The translations under genes and the position numbers were made by a program. From Microtetraspora malaysiensis (GTDB lineage Bacteria > Actinomycetota > Actinomycetes > Streptosporangiales > Streptosporangiaceae), in assembly GCF_001528665.1 (NCBI RefSeq), contig NZ_BBYJ01000004.1, positions 374,472-438,471 of the forward strand: a stretch of DNA of 64,000 nt, read 5' to 3'. How positions within the stretch are numbered: position 1 is the first letter of the stretch; every line of letters begins with the position of its first letter. Below are positions 45,124-55,113 of the stretch, in pieces. The notes below the pieces were generated by a model. The model searched no databases, was not told the DNA's origin, and was given only the letters and a program-made list of their open reading frames with translations.

Positions 45124-45311
45124 AGTAAAGGGTCCTCCACGCTGAGTGACCAGACTGGTTCGCGCACTTCATGCCGCGGGAGGGGTGCGCGTGGTTCCTC
45201 TCAAGAGTCGCACCGGTATTGGAGGCGGTCAAGTTGAACGCTTCACACAGACGCACCGATGGACACTCTCGGCATGTAAATATACCGCATTTGCGACGCC
45301 CGAAGGAAGGG

Positions 45312-45581
45312 CTATCGCTCGACAAAACCCACCAAACCGCCCTTTGCGTCACTCCAACGTTCTGTAACGCCATCCACTCTCCCGGGCGTGTCACTGCTTC
45401 TGAGCAGCCCGAGGAGCGACTCACATGATTCCCGTGAGCCTTCGGCCACGACCTCAACCCTGCCATCCGACAGATTCGTCGCCCAACCGGCCAGTCCGAG
45501 CTCCAGCGCCCTGGCCCGGGTCCACCAGCGGAACCCCACACCCTGCACCCGCCCGCGCACCCACGCCGTCAACCGGATCAT
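45312..45581 (-). CDS. acyP: Acylphosphatase
   Basis: An 89-residue protein of the normal family size. [11 protein letters not shown] (residues 9-19) holds the phosphate-binding loop with the catalytic Arg R18; [17 protein letters not shown] has the catalytic Asn N36. It hydrolyses acyl phosphates such as carbamoyl phosphate. It lies between mutM and the small coiled-coil gene. Confidence 0.95.
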   Translation of the reverse strand: MIRLTAWVRGRVQGVGFRWWTRARALELGLAGWATNLSDGRVEVVAEGSRESCESLLGLLRSSDTPGRVDGVTERWSDAKGGLVGFVER

Positions 45582-45615
45582 GACTCACAGTATCCCGGAG
45601 GTCTCTGGCGCGGAC

Positions 45616-46530
45616 TCAGGGATGGGCGTCTCGCGGGCGCGGCTGGCACCGGGGGCAGCTGTAGGAGGACCTGTTCATGAACGCCTCCCGCCTGATCGGG
45701 GTGCCACAGCGGCGGCAGGGCTCGTCCCGCCTCCCGTACACGGCGAGCGACCGGTCGAAGTAGCCGCTCTCGCCGTTGACGTCCACATACAGGCTGTCGA
45801 AGGACGTGCCGCCCTCGTCGAGCGCCTCGCCCATCACGGCGCGAGCGGCGCCGAGCAGCTCGGCGATCTTCTTCGTGGACAGCGACTCGGTGGGCCGGGC
45901 CCAGTGCAGCCGCGCCCGCCACAGCGCCTCGTCGGCGTAGATGTTGCCGACCCCGCTGATCAGCGACTGGTCGAGCAGCGCCCGCTTGATCCCGGTACGA
46001 CGGCGGCGCAGCCGGGCCGCGAACTCCGCCTCGTCGAACACGTCCTCGAACGGGTCGGGCGCGATGTGCGCCACCGGCTCCGGCACCGGACGGACCCGCC
46101 CGCCGCGCGACGGCGGCTCGGGCGCCGTCAGGGGCGCGACAAGGAGGTGGCCGAACGTGCGCTGGTCGACGAACCGCAGGTCGGACCCACCGTCGGCGAA
46201 GCCGATCCGGACCCGGAGGTGCTTCTCCAGCGGGGCGTCCGGCTCGATCACCAGGAGCTGGCCGCTCATGCCCAGATGGGCGAGCAGGGCCTCCCCCGCC
46301 TCTCCCTCGGGCCCGCCAGGCTCGGCACCCTCGTCACCGAGGGGAAGCCACAGGTACTTGCCGCGCCGCTCGGCGGAACGGATCTCGCGCCCCTTGAGCT
46401 GGTCGGCGAGCTCACCCGCGTTCCTGCGCACCGCGCGCGGGTGCAGCACCTCGGCCGACGCGATCGTCCGGCCGGAAACCCAGCGTTCGAGGCCGCGCCT
46501 GACGACCTCGACCTCGGGCAGCTCAGGCAT
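45616..46530 (-). CDS. mutM: Formamidopyrimidine-DNA glycosylase
   Basis: A 304-residue repair enzyme. P2 is the catalytic N-terminal Pro and E3 the partner in MPELPEVE; K57-K60 region (GKYLWLPL) holds the conserved Lys; the helix-two-turn-helix is near [19 protein letters not shown]; the zinc finger is CRRCGTPI with CPRCQ at the end. It removes 8-oxoguanine and nicks the strand. Part of the rnc-mutM-smc cluster. Confidence 0.97.
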   Translation of the reverse strand: MPELPEVEVVRRGLERWVSGRTIASAEVLHPRAVRRNAGELADQLKGREIRSAERRGKYLWLPLGDEGAEPGGPEGEAGEALLAHLGMSGQLLVIEPDAPLEKHLRVRIGFADGGSDLRFVDQRTFGHLLVAPLTAPEPPSRGGRVRPVPEPVAHIAPDPFEDVFDEAEFAARLRRRRTGIKRALLDQSLISGVGNIYADEALWRARLHWARPTESLSTKKIAELLGAARAVMGEALDEGGTSFDSLYVDVNGESGYFDRSLAVYGRRDEPCRRCGTPIRREAFMNRSSYSCPRCQPRPRDAHP

Positions 46531-46565
46531 CCCGTCCCCTCAACTCACCCGTGCCGGAGCGCGGC

Positions 46566-47312
46566 TCAACCCTGGCCGAGCCCGGCGCCTTCCTTGGCCT
46601 CGCGGACGGCGCGGATCGCCGTCCACGCCGCCTCCGCGGCCTGCTGCTCCGCCTCTTTCTTGCTCCGTCCCGCGCCGGTGCCGTACTCGGTACCGCCGAC
46701 CCGGACGGTGGCCACGAACGACTTCGCGTGATCGGGGCCGCTCTCCGCGACGTGGTACTCCGGCACGCCGAGCATCTCGGCGGCGGTCAGCTCCTGCAGC
46801 GAGGTCTTCCAGTCGAGGCCCGCCCCCAGGGAGGCCGACCGCGTGATCAACGGGTCGAAGAGCAGGTGCACGACGCGGAACGCCTCGTCCAGGCCCTTGT
46901 CGACGTAGACCGTGCCGATCAGCGCCTCCAGGGTGTCGGCGAGGATCGAGGACTTGTCCCGCCCGCCGGTGCCCTCCTCGCCCCGGCCGAGGCGGAGGTA
47001 CTTCCCGAGGTTCAGGCCGCGCGCCACGTCCGCGAGGGCGCGCATGTTGACCACGGCGGCGCGCAGCTTGGCGAGCTGCCCCTCAGGAAGATCCGGGTGC
47101 CCCCGGAACAATGTGTCGGTGACCACCAGCCCGAGCACCGAGTCCCCCAGGAACTCCAGGCGCTCGTTCGTGGGCAGGCCACCGTTCTCGTACGCGTAGG
47201 ACCGGTGCGTCAGCGCCCGCTCCAGGATGCCCGTGCTGAGTGCCACGCCGATCTCGCGTGCCAGCTCGTCCCTGGCGATCTCAACTGCTACCGGCTTCAT
47301 CGCTGCGCCCAC
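46566..47312 (-). CDS. rnc: Ribonuclease III
   Basis: A 248-residue enzyme. GTG 47312 follows AGGAGG by four bases; ATG 47300 is an alternative. The catalytic signature [12 protein letters not shown] is at about residues 48-59, the second metal-binding acidic residues are in [13 protein letters not shown], and a double-stranded-RNA-binding domain occupies about 175-240. It processes rRNA precursors and double-stranded mRNA. Confidence 0.97.
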   Translation of the reverse strand: MGAAMKPVAVEIARDELAREIGVALSTGILERALTHRSYAYENGGLPTNERLEFLGDSVLGLVVTDTLFRGHPDLPEGQLAKLRAAVVNMRALADVARGLNLGKYLRLGRGEEGTGGRDKSSILADTLEALIGTVYVDKGLDEAFRVVHLLFDPLITRSASLGAGLDWKTSLQELTAAEMLGVPEYHVAESGPDHAKSFVATVRVGGTEYGTGAGRSKKEAEQQAAEAAWTAIRAVREAKEGAGLGQG

Positions 47313-47550
47313 CGCTCCTCCTGTTCACCTGTGCATGGCAAGGCCGCACGGTGACTGGTCCGGTGATCAGCCCGAAGACGTGGTGGGCGCCGGTTCCCCG
47401 CTGATCGGGGCCTCCCGGCGTCCACCACGGCCGCGGGCACGTCCGCCTGCCGTCGTGCCTCCGCCCGCCACCGTACGCGCTGAAAGCAAGGTAACGCCGA
47501 CCGGGGCGTCTTGACGACCCGGCCGGCGTTCCGTTCCGCTTGTCGCGCGA

Positions 47551-47730
47551 TCAGGCCGACGGCTCGATGACCTGACGACGGTTGTAGGTGCCGCAGCTCG
47601 GGCACGCCACGTGCGGGCGCTTCGGCGAGCGGCACTGGGGGCAGCTCACGAGCGCGACCGCGGCGGCCTTCCACTGGGACCTGCGGGCGCGGGTGTTGCT
47701 CCGCGACATCTTCCGCTTGGGGACGGCCAC
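47551..47730 (-). CDS. rpmF: Ribosomal protein L32
   Basis: A 59-residue protein starting at GTG with AGGAGG six bases upstream. [14 protein letters not shown] is the standard start; the four Cys (CPQC at 30-33, CPSC at 43-46) make it the zinc-binding C+ form. The start codon lies one base from the stop of the YceD-like gene, the usual yceD-rpmF pair. Confidence 0.97.
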   Translation of the reverse strand: MAVPKRKMSRSNTRARRSQWKAAAVALVSCPQCRSPKRPHVACPSCGTYNRRQVIEPSA

Positions 47731-47731
47731 G

Positions 47732-48286
47732 TCAACCCTCCTGATCGTCTTTCTTGTCCACAACCAAACCCTGCAGCGACGCCCAGCGCGCGTCGATCCG
47801 CTCGTGCCCGTGGTCCGGGCCGGCTTCCGCCAGCTTGACCCCGCATTCCGCGCAGAGACCGGGGCAGTCTTCACCGCACATCGGGCTCAGCGGCAGTGCG
47901 AGCACCACCGCGTCGCGGAATATCGGCTCGAGATCGAGCAGTTCGCCGTCGAGGAGCAAGTCGTCCTCTCCGGCGTCCTCCGCCGAGTAGAAGAAAAGCT
48001 CCTGGAACCCGACCTCGATCTCCGAGGTCAGCGGATCCAGGCAACGTGAGCACTCTCCACTGAGAGGAACCCGCGCCGTGCCCGTGACGAGCACGCCTTC
48101 CATCACCGCCTCGAGCCGGATGTCCAGCTCGACGTCGGCGTTCTTGGGAACGCCGATCATTCCGACCGCGAGGTCCGCCGGTGCCGGAAGAACCGGGCTG
48201 ATCCTGCGCATCGACCCCGGTCGCCGTCCCAGATCGTGAGTGGAGATCACCCATGGGGCTCGGGGGTCGAGGCTGTGCAGAGTCAT
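47732..48286 (-). CDS. YceD/DUF177 family protein
   Basis: A 184-residue protein. ATG 48286 was preferred over 48304 because homologues begin with xLDPRxPxVxxTxxLGRRPG, here [19 protein letters not shown]. Cys pairs GECSRC and [12 protein letters not shown] are the conserved family marks and may bind zinc. YceD proteins take part in 23S rRNA or large-subunit maturation and are nearly always upstream of rpmF, as here. Confidence 0.93.
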   Translation of the reverse strand: MTLHSLDPRAPWVISTHDLGRRPGSMRRISPVLPAPADLAVGMIGVPKNADVELDIRLEAVMEGVLVTGTARVPLSGECSRCLDPLTSEIEVGFQELFFYSAEDAGEDDLLLDGELLDLEPIFRDAVVLALPLSPMCGEDCPGLCAECGVKLAEAGPDHGHERIDARWASLQGLVVDKKDDQEG

Positions 48287-48356
48287 CCTGCTCTCGTTAG
48301 GCATGACGAATCACCGCCGTCGTGCAAGGCCGGATAGAAAGGATACCAGCAGCTGG

Positions 48357-48833
48357 TCAGCCCCTGAGCCGCTCGATGAGCAGCCGCTGGACGAGGTCAG
48401 GGACCAGGCCGGATACGTCCCCACCATACCGTGCGATCTCCTTCAGTCTGCTCGACGAGAGGAAGGAGTACTCCGGGTTGGTGGACATGAACAGCGTCTC
48501 CACACCGGACATGCGGTAGTTGAGCTGCGCCATCTGGAGCTCGTAGTCGAAGTCGCTGACCGCCCGCAGGCCCTTCACGATCGTCGGGATGTCGTTCTGG
48601 CGGCAGAAGTCGACCAGCAGCCCGTGGAACTTCTCGACCCGGACGTTCCCGTACTCCTTGGTCACCGCCTCGAGCATCTCGATCCGCTCGTCCACGGTGA
48701 ACAGGCCGGCCTTCTCAATATTGATCAACACGGCCACGACGACCTCGTCATACAGCCGGGAGGTCCGGCCGATGATGTCCAGATGTCCGTTGGTCACGGG
48801 GTCGAACGACCCCGGGCATACGACGCGACGCAA
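48357..48833 (-). CDS. coaD: Phosphopantetheine adenylyltransferase
   Basis: A 158-residue enzyme starting at TTG (48831-48833) with GGGGGTG upstream; LRRVVCPGSFDP matches the family N-terminus. GSFDPVTNGHLDII (8-21) holds the T/HxGH nucleotidyl-transfer motif, and SFLSSSRLKEI near residue 125 is the ISSTxxR motif. It performs the fourth step of coenzyme A synthesis. Confidence 0.97.
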   Translation of the reverse strand: MRRVVCPGSFDPVTNGHLDIIGRTSRLYDEVVVAVLINIEKAGLFTVDERIEMLEAVTKEYGNVRVEKFHGLLVDFCRQNDIPTIVKGLRAVSDFDYELQMAQLNYRMSGVETLFMSTNPEYSFLSSSRLKEIARYGGDVSGLVPDLVQRLLIERLRG

Positions 48834-48848
48834 GGCGCACCCCCAGGT

Positions 48849-49418
48849 TTACGGGTTCCCGGCTGCGTGACCGTACCAAACGGCCGCTTCCCCGTAACGG
48901 CGGACCCTGTCCTCCTCGAAGCCCGGCGGCCAGACCAGGTCCTTCCCCCTGGACTCGCGCTCGAAGGCGACCAGCGTGCCCTCGCCGACCCACCCTTCGG
49001 AGCGCAGCGCCTCCAGCACCCGGGTGACGGCCTCGTCGCCGACGGAGTACGGCGGGTCCGCGAACACGAAGTCGTACGGCTCGGCACACCCCTGGGCCAA
49101 GACCCGCTCGACCTTCTCCGCCCTGAGCACGGCTCCGGGCAGGCCGAGAGTGGCGATGTTCTGCCTGATGGTCCGTGCGGCCTTGGCGTCCGACTCGACG
49201 AGGAGGGCGTGGCTCGCGCCCCTGCTCAGTGCCTCCAGGCCGACCGCCCCCGACCCGGCGTAGAGATCGAGGACCCTGGTCCCGTCAAACGATCCCAAAA
49301 GCGACCCCACTGTCGAGAACAGCCCCTCCCGGGCACGATCGCTCGTCGGCCTGGTGCCCCTGCCCGGTGGCACGGCCAGCCTGCGTCCTCCTGCGCTGCC
49401 TGCGATGACCCGCGTCAT
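48849..49418 (-). CDS. rsmD: 16S rRNA (guanine966-N2)-methyltransferase
   Basis: A 189-residue SAM-dependent enzyme. VIAGSAGGRRLAVP and TRPTSDRAREGLFS are the family N-terminal marks; VLDLYAGSGAVGLEAL binds SAM; FVFADPPY is the catalytic (D/N)PPY motif. It methylates G966 of 16S rRNA. Adjacent to coaD, as in most bacteria. Confidence 0.96.
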   Translation of the reverse strand: MTRVIAGSAGGRRLAVPPGRGTRPTSDRAREGLFSTVGSLLGSFDGTRVLDLYAGSGAVGLEALSRGASHALLVESDAKAARTIRQNIATLGLPGAVLRAEKVERVLAQGCAEPYDFVFADPPYSVGDEAVTRVLEALRSEGWVGEGTLVAFERESRGKDLVWPPGFEEDRVRRYGEAAVWYGHAAGNP

Positions 49419-49795
49419 CTGTTCATTGTCCCGCTCCGGGAAGGGGGTCCGGGACGGCGGTGCGCCCGCACCGGGCGGCCCCGGGAGCGGTCAAGAGTGG
49501 GCAAGCGGGGGCGACGAATGGGTAAGAGCGGTATCGCACGGCCTCCGCGTTCCGCATGATGATTCTGCGGCCTTCAAGGTGACCCAGGGGAAGGCCGGCC
49601 GGCGTGGTCGTGAGCCCTTCCGCACGCCGGCGCCCTCGGCACCTGACCCGAGGGTGGGCCCAGCCGGGGACGGCATTCGGGGGGAGGCCGTCCCAAGGCT
49701 GGGCCCTGGGTCATTCTTATGCGCGCGGCCGTCGGCCGCCGCGATCAGCGCTCGGGCGGGGCCGTTCACGCCGTCTCCGTTCGCGCCTTCTCCGT
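49419..49795. other. Gap between recG and rsmD
   Basis: 377 bp carrying the recG terminator hairpin and presumably the rsmD promoter. A minus-strand frame 49491-49799 of low complexity crosses it but looks non-coding. No other gene seen. Confidence 0.5.
49656..49706 (-). terminator. Large hairpin terminator after recG
   Basis: Outer 10-bp stem GGGCCCAGCC / GGCTGGGCCC (49656-49665, 49697-49706) and inner 8-bp stem GGGACGGC / GCCGTCCC (49667-49674, 49687-49694) with a small internal loop. Predicted to be very stable. Confidence 0.75.
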
Positions 49796-49809
49796 TCACG
49801 CCTTCTCCA
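49765..49809. repeat. Three tandem 15-bp units across the recG stop codon
   Basis: Units 49765-49779, 49780-49794 and 49795-49809 (TTCACGCCTTCTCCA type on the plus strand) differ at one or two bases each. Being 15 bp long, each keeps the recG frame, so the stop codon is followed by near-copies of the last codons and a second in-frame TGA. Confidence 0.7.
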
Positions 49810-51955
49810 GGAACTCGGCGCGCTCATCGCCCAGGAGGGCGTCGAGCTCGGCCCGCAGGACCGGATGGTCCGCCAGCTCGGGATCGGCCGTCAGGAGCGC
49901 GCTCGCCTCCTCTCGCGCCGCCTGGATCACGTCCTCGTCGCGGAGCAGCTGCAGCATCTTCAGCGACGACCTGCGGCCCGACTGCGCGGCCCCGAGCACG
50001 TCCCCCTCGCGGCGCTGCTCCAGGTCCACCCGGGACAGCTCGAAGCCGTCCAGGGTGGCGGCCACCGCGTCCAGGCGGGTACGCGCCGGGGTGCCGGCGG
50101 CGGCCTCGCTCACGAGCAGGCACAACCCCGGCAGACCGCCCCGCCCGACCCGGCCGCGCAACTGGTGCAGCTGGGAGACGCCGAACCGGTCCGCGTCCAT
50201 GATGACCATGACCGAGGCGTTCCGAACGTCGACGCCGACCTCGATCACCGTGGTGGCCACGAGCACGTCGATCTCACCCTTGGTGAAGGAGCGCATCACC
50301 GCGTCCTTCTCCTCCGGGGGGAGCTTGCCGTGCAGGACGCCGACCCGCATGCCGTGCAACGGGCCCTCGGCCAGCATCTCCGCCACCTCGAGCACCGCGA
50401 GCGGCGGCCTGCGCTCGTCGTCCTCCTTGCCGAGGTCGCCCTCGTCGCCCTCCTGGTCGCCGATGCGGGGGCAGACGACGTACGCCTGGCGGCCGAGCCC
50501 GACCTCCTCGCGCACCCGCTCCCAGGCGCGGTCGAGGAAGTGCGGCTTCTCGGCGGCCGGCACCACGTGGGTGGTGATCGGCGCGCGGCCGGACGGCAAC
50601 TGCGACAGCGTGGAGACCTCCAGGTCGCCGAACACCGTCATCGCGACCGTCCTCGGGATGGGGGTGGCGGTCATGACCAGCACGTGGGGACGGCCGCCGC
50701 CGCCCTTCTCGCGGAGCGCGTCGCGCTGCTCCACGCCGAAGCGGTGCTGCTCGTCCACCACGACCAGGCCGAGATCGGCGTACTGGACGTGCTCCTGGAT
50801 CAGCGCGTGGGTGCCGACCACGATGCCCGCGGCTCCCGAGGCGGCGTCGAGCAGCGCGCTCCGCCGCGCCGCCGCGCCCATGGAGCCGGTCAGCAGGGTC
50901 ACGCCGGTGCCGCCGAACATGCCGCCGGTCGCGAGATCGCCCAGCATCCCGATGATCGACCTGTGATGCTGCTGGGCCAGGACCTCCGTCGGGGCGATGA
51001 GCGCCGCCTGCCCGCCCGAGTCGACCACCTGGAGCATCGCCCGCAACGCGACGACCGTCTTGCCCGCGCCCACCTCGCCCTGCAGCAGCCGGTGCATGGG
51101 GTGCTCGCGGGCCAGATCCGCGGCGATCTCCTCGCCGACCTGGCGCTGCCCCTCGGTCAGCTCGAACGGCAGCCGCCCCTCGAAGTCGCGCAGCAGGCCG
51201 TCGGGACGCCCCGGCCTCGGGCGGGCCGGCCAGGCGGAGGCCGCCAGCCTGCGTCTGGCCAGCACGGACTGGAGCAGGAACGCCTCGTCGAACTTCAGCC
51301 GCCCGCGGGCCAGGGAGATGTCGGCCTGGCTCCGCGGCCGGTGGATGTGGCGCAGCGCCACCTCAAGCTCGGGAAGATCGTGCCGGTGCCTGATCTCGGC
51401 CGGGAGCGGGTCGTCCAGCGCCAGCACGTCGAGCACGGTGCGTACGGCCCGGCGGATCGTCCACGTGGCCAGCCCCTGCGCGGAGGGATAGATCGGCACC
51501 GGCGCGGCGGCGAACTCGGCCACGTCCTCGATCTCCTCCGTCTCGTACTCGGGATGGGTGAGGGAGACCCGGCGCCGGCCGGCCTGCAGTGGGAAGACGT
51601 TGACCTTGCCGGAGAACATCGCCTCGGTGCCGGGGGTCAGCCGCTGCTCCGCCACGAAGGCGCCCTTGCCGAAGAAGGCGAGGTGCAGCCGCTCTTGACC
51701 GTCGGTCACCTCGACGTCCAGCCAGGTGCCCTGCCGGTTTTTCATCGGCCGCCGTTGCAGCGCCGCCACCCGGGCCACGACCGTGACGTGCTCGTCGTGC
51801 TGCAGCGAGGAGATCGGCGTCAGCTCGCCGCGCTCGGCGTAGCGCCGTGGGTAGTGGCGGAGCAGCTCCCCCACGGTGGCGATGCCGAGCGCGCGCTCCA
51901 GCGGGCCGGCCGTACGGCCCAGCGCCCGCTTCAGCGGCTCGTCGAACCTCGTCAT
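49796..51955 (-). CDS. recG: ATP-dependent DNA helicase RecG
   Basis: A 719-residue helicase, full length. The N-terminal wedge/OB domain (about 60-160) leads to helicase motif I GEVGAGKTVV, motif II DEQHRFG, motif III TATPIPRT, and motif VI near QLRGRVGRGG. It remodels stalled replication forks and Holliday junctions. The C-terminal TGA lies in a 15-bp tandem repeat. Confidence 0.97.
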   Translation of the reverse strand: MTRFDEPLKRALGRTAGPLERALGIATVGELLRHYPRRYAERGELTPISSLQHDEHVTVVARVAALQRRPMKNRQGTWLDVEVTDGQERLHLAFFGKGAFVAEQRLTPGTEAMFSGKVNVFPLQAGRRRVSLTHPEYETEEIEDVAEFAAAPVPIYPSAQGLATWTIRRAVRTVLDVLALDDPLPAEIRHRHDLPELEVALRHIHRPRSQADISLARGRLKFDEAFLLQSVLARRRLAASAWPARPRPGRPDGLLRDFEGRLPFELTEGQRQVGEEIAADLAREHPMHRLLQGEVGAGKTVVALRAMLQVVDSGGQAALIAPTEVLAQQHHRSIIGMLGDLATGGMFGGTGVTLLTGSMGAAARRSALLDAASGAAGIVVGTHALIQEHVQYADLGLVVVDEQHRFGVEQRDALREKGGGGRPHVLVMTATPIPRTVAMTVFGDLEVSTLSQLPSGRAPITTHVVPAAEKPHFLDRAWERVREEVGLGRQAYVVCPRIGDQEGDEGDLGKEDDERRPPLAVLEVAEMLAEGPLHGMRVGVLHGKLPPEEKDAVMRSFTKGEIDVLVATTVIEVGVDVRNASVMVIMDADRFGVSQLHQLRGRVGRGGLPGLCLLVSEAAAGTPARTRLDAVAATLDGFELSRVDLEQRREGDVLGAAQSGRRSSLKMLQLLRDEDVIQAAREEASALLTADPELADHPVLRAELDALLGDERAEFLEKA

Positions 51956-52141
51956 GCGCCCCCCTCACGTGACGGGATCGTGTCCTGCGCCGCGACCGCG
52001 CGCGGCCCGACGCCCCGCCCGCCCGGCAGGCGAGGCGCGACGGCCGGAAGACGCGCGGTCACGAAGATAAGTTCTACCGCCGGTGACCGACAGAAATCAC
52101 CTGGGCGCCCGCCCCGCCCCTCCGGCGGGACGGCAGGGGCG

Positions 52142-53722
52142 TCACTCCACGCCGATGAGCAGCGGGTAGCCGCCCTGTCCCCCTTCGTAGACGACCACCT
52201 CGACGTCCGGGCGCACCCGCGCCAGATGGTTCCGTACGGCCCCCTCCGGGGCGGCGGCGGAGGCGGCTCCGGTCACCAGCGTCACCAGCTCGCTGCTCGA
52301 CGACATCATGCGTTCGGCGACCCGCACCGCCACATCGGCGAGATCGGCGCCGATGAGGGCGACGTCGCCGTCGACGACGCCGAGCACGTCGCCCGGACGG
52401 CACAGCCCGGCACTGGTCACGGCCTCGCGGTCGGCCACCCACACGTGCCCGTGCCGGGTGTGTCCCGCCGCGTCGGTCATCGCCACGACGTCGTCGTCGA
52501 AGCGGCGCAGCGGATCGTGCACCGCGAGCGCGGCGAGCCCCTGGACCGATGCCCTGGTCGGCAGCACGCTGACCGTCAGCCCCTCCTCGCGGGCGACCTC
52601 CGCGGCCGCCACGGCCACCGCGTGCGCGCCGCTGTCGTTCGGCAGCACCACCACCTCGCCGCCCGCCTCCCTGATCGCCGCGAGCACCGCGGCGAGGGGC
52701 GGGGCGGCGCCGGGCTCGCGCCGTACGACGACGGCTCCGGCCCGCCGGAAGAGGGCGGCGAGGCCGTCGCCCGCCGCGATCGCGACCACGCCGCGCGCCG
52801 GTGCGGGCTCGTGGACCCGGCCGCCGAGGTGGGTCACCCGGATGCGGTGCGGGCGCCCGGCCGCGATCGCCGCCTCGATCGCGGCGCCGGCGTCGTCCAC
52901 GTGCACGTGGACGTTCCAGAGGCCGTCGCCGCCGACGATCACCAGGGAGTCGCCCAGCGCGTCCAGCTCCCTCCTGAGCCGGCCGACCGCCTCCTCGGAC
53001 GCGTCCAGGAGGTACATCACCTCGTAGCCCGGCGTGGCCTCGCGGGTCTTCTCCCGCGCCTCCTCGACCGGGGCCCGCCCGGCCGCCGGGGCGGGAACCT
53101 CGTGCCGCTCGCTGAACGCGTCGGTGACCACCTCGGCCAGGGTCTCCAGGATGATCACCAGGCCCGCGCCGCCCGCGTCGACCACGTGGTTCCTGGCCAG
53201 CACGTCGAGTTGTCGCGTGGTGCGAAGCAGCGCCCTCCGCGCCTCCTCCGCCGCGATCCGCGCCACCTCGCCGAGGTCGTCGGAGGCGTGCCGCACGGCC
53301 TCGGCGACGGCGGACAGAACGGTCAGCACGGTGCCCTCGACCGGCCGCATCACGGCGGCCCTGGCCATCTCGGCGGCCCGCGTCAACGCCCGGCGCAGGT
53401 CGGCTCCGCATCCGTCGGCGCGTCCGAGCACCTCGGCCAGCCCGCGGATCGCCTGGCTGACGATCACTCCCGAATTACCCCGGGCGCCGAGCAGAGCCCC
53501 CTGGGCGAGTGCCTGCCAGGTCCGGTCGCGCCCCGCGTCGCCGGGCAGGCCGTCCAGCGCCTCCGCCGCGGACAGCACGGTGAGGTGCAGGTTCGTCCCG
53601 GTGTCGCCGTCGGGGACGGGGAACACGTTGAGCGCGTCTATCTCCGCCCTGGCCCGGCCGAGCGCGTCCGCGCACCGGCGTGACCAGCGGCGAACGGCGG
53701 GCGGGTCGAGCACCTCAAGCAT
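52142..53722 (-). CDS. DAK2-domain fatty-acid kinase-like protein (FakA/YloV)
   Basis: A 526-residue protein. The DAK2 nucleotide-binding domain fills residues ~1-200 with the Mg-binding signature VPDGDTGTNLH (about 36-46) and GARGNSGVIVSQ; the rest is the DUF1949-like FakA middle and C-terminal part (VVVLPNDSGAHAVAV). FakA phosphorylates fatty acids bound to FakB partners; no FakB gene is nearby. The position between recG and rpmB is standard in this cluster. Confidence 0.94.
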   Translation of the reverse strand: MLEVLDPPAVRRWSRRCADALGRARAEIDALNVFPVPDGDTGTNLHLTVLSAAEALDGLPGDAGRDRTWQALAQGALLGARGNSGVIVSQAIRGLAEVLGRADGCGADLRRALTRAAEMARAAVMRPVEGTVLTVLSAVAEAVRHASDDLGEVARIAAEEARRALLRTTRQLDVLARNHVVDAGGAGLVIILETLAEVVTDAFSERHEVPAPAAGRAPVEEAREKTREATPGYEVMYLLDASEEAVGRLRRELDALGDSLVIVGGDGLWNVHVHVDDAGAAIEAAIAAGRPHRIRVTHLGGRVHEPAPARGVVAIAAGDGLAALFRRAGAVVVRREPGAAPPLAAVLAAIREAGGEVVVLPNDSGAHAVAVAAAEVAREEGLTVSVLPTRASVQGLAALAVHDPLRRFDDDVVAMTDAAGHTRHGHVWVADREAVTSAGLCRPGDVLGVVDGDVALIGADLADVAVRVAERMMSSSSELVTLVTGAASAAAPEGAVRNHLARVRPDVEVVVYEGGQGGYPLLIGVE

Positions 53723-53941
53723 GAACGCCGCCCCCTCGGTCCGGTGACCCGCACGCGTGGCGCCGCCGAGATGCGCTACCGTTGGTCGCTACGAGATTAT
53801 CCCCGTTCGCCGGGATCCCGTTTGGCGTGCAACGGCTGACATCGGATATCCTCGTGTGGCCAGCCGGTTGCCCCGGCACGCTCGGATGAGCCGCTTCTCA
53901 GCGGACCGGGCCGATTCGACTGATCTGAAGGAGCGATGACC

Positions 53942-54127
53942 GTGGCTTCCGTCTGCGACGTCTGCGCTAAGAAGCCGACTTTCGGCAACAACGTCTCCCA
54001 CTCGCACCGCCGCACCCGCCGCCGCTGGAACCCGAACATCCAGACCGTGCGTGCGACGGTCAACGGGACGCCGAAGCGGATGAACGTGTGCACCTCCTGC
54101 ATCAAGGCAGGTAAGGTCACCCGCTGA
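53942..54127 (+). CDS. rpmB: Ribosomal protein L28
   Basis: A 61-residue protein. GTG 53942 gives [15 protein letters not shown], matching family starts, with AAGGAG eight bases upstream; ATG 53936 is too close to that site. VCDVC and VCTSC supply the four zinc ligands of the C+ form. Divergent from the DAK2 kinase gene. Confidence 0.96.
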   Translation: MASVCDVCAKKPTFGNNVSHSHRRTRRRWNPNIQTVRATVNGTPKRMNVCTSCIKAGKVTR

Positions 54128-54141
54128 CCTCACTTCTTTCG

Positions 54142-54171
54142 AAGCCCGTCACCGATCCGGTGGCGGGCTTT
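54142..54171 (+). terminator. Rho-independent terminator of rpmB
   Basis: AAGCCCGTCACC / GGTGGCGGGCTT, one G-T pair, 5-nt loop, then TTT; 14 bp after the stop. Confidence 0.85.
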
Positions 54172-54233
54172 CGCGTTGCCCGCGCCCGCTGCTCCGGGTC
54201 GCTCGGGCGACCGCGCGGGTCACACCCGGCCGG

Positions 54234-55031
<798 letters not shown>

Positions 55032-55113
55032 GCCCCTATCAAACCAGGACATTTCCCCACCCTTGCCCATACGGTGCGCGGGCGGGGCGAACCGCCTCCC
55101 CGGCGTTTCCCGA

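Noticed and set aside
49491-49799. 102-residue minus-strand frame after recG
   Set aside because: Low complexity, spans the terminator hairpin, and begins inside the 15-bp tandem repeat.
49604-53683. 1359-residue plus-strand frame antisense to recG and the DAK2 kinase
   Set aside because: No family features; a typical long mirror frame of high-GC genes.
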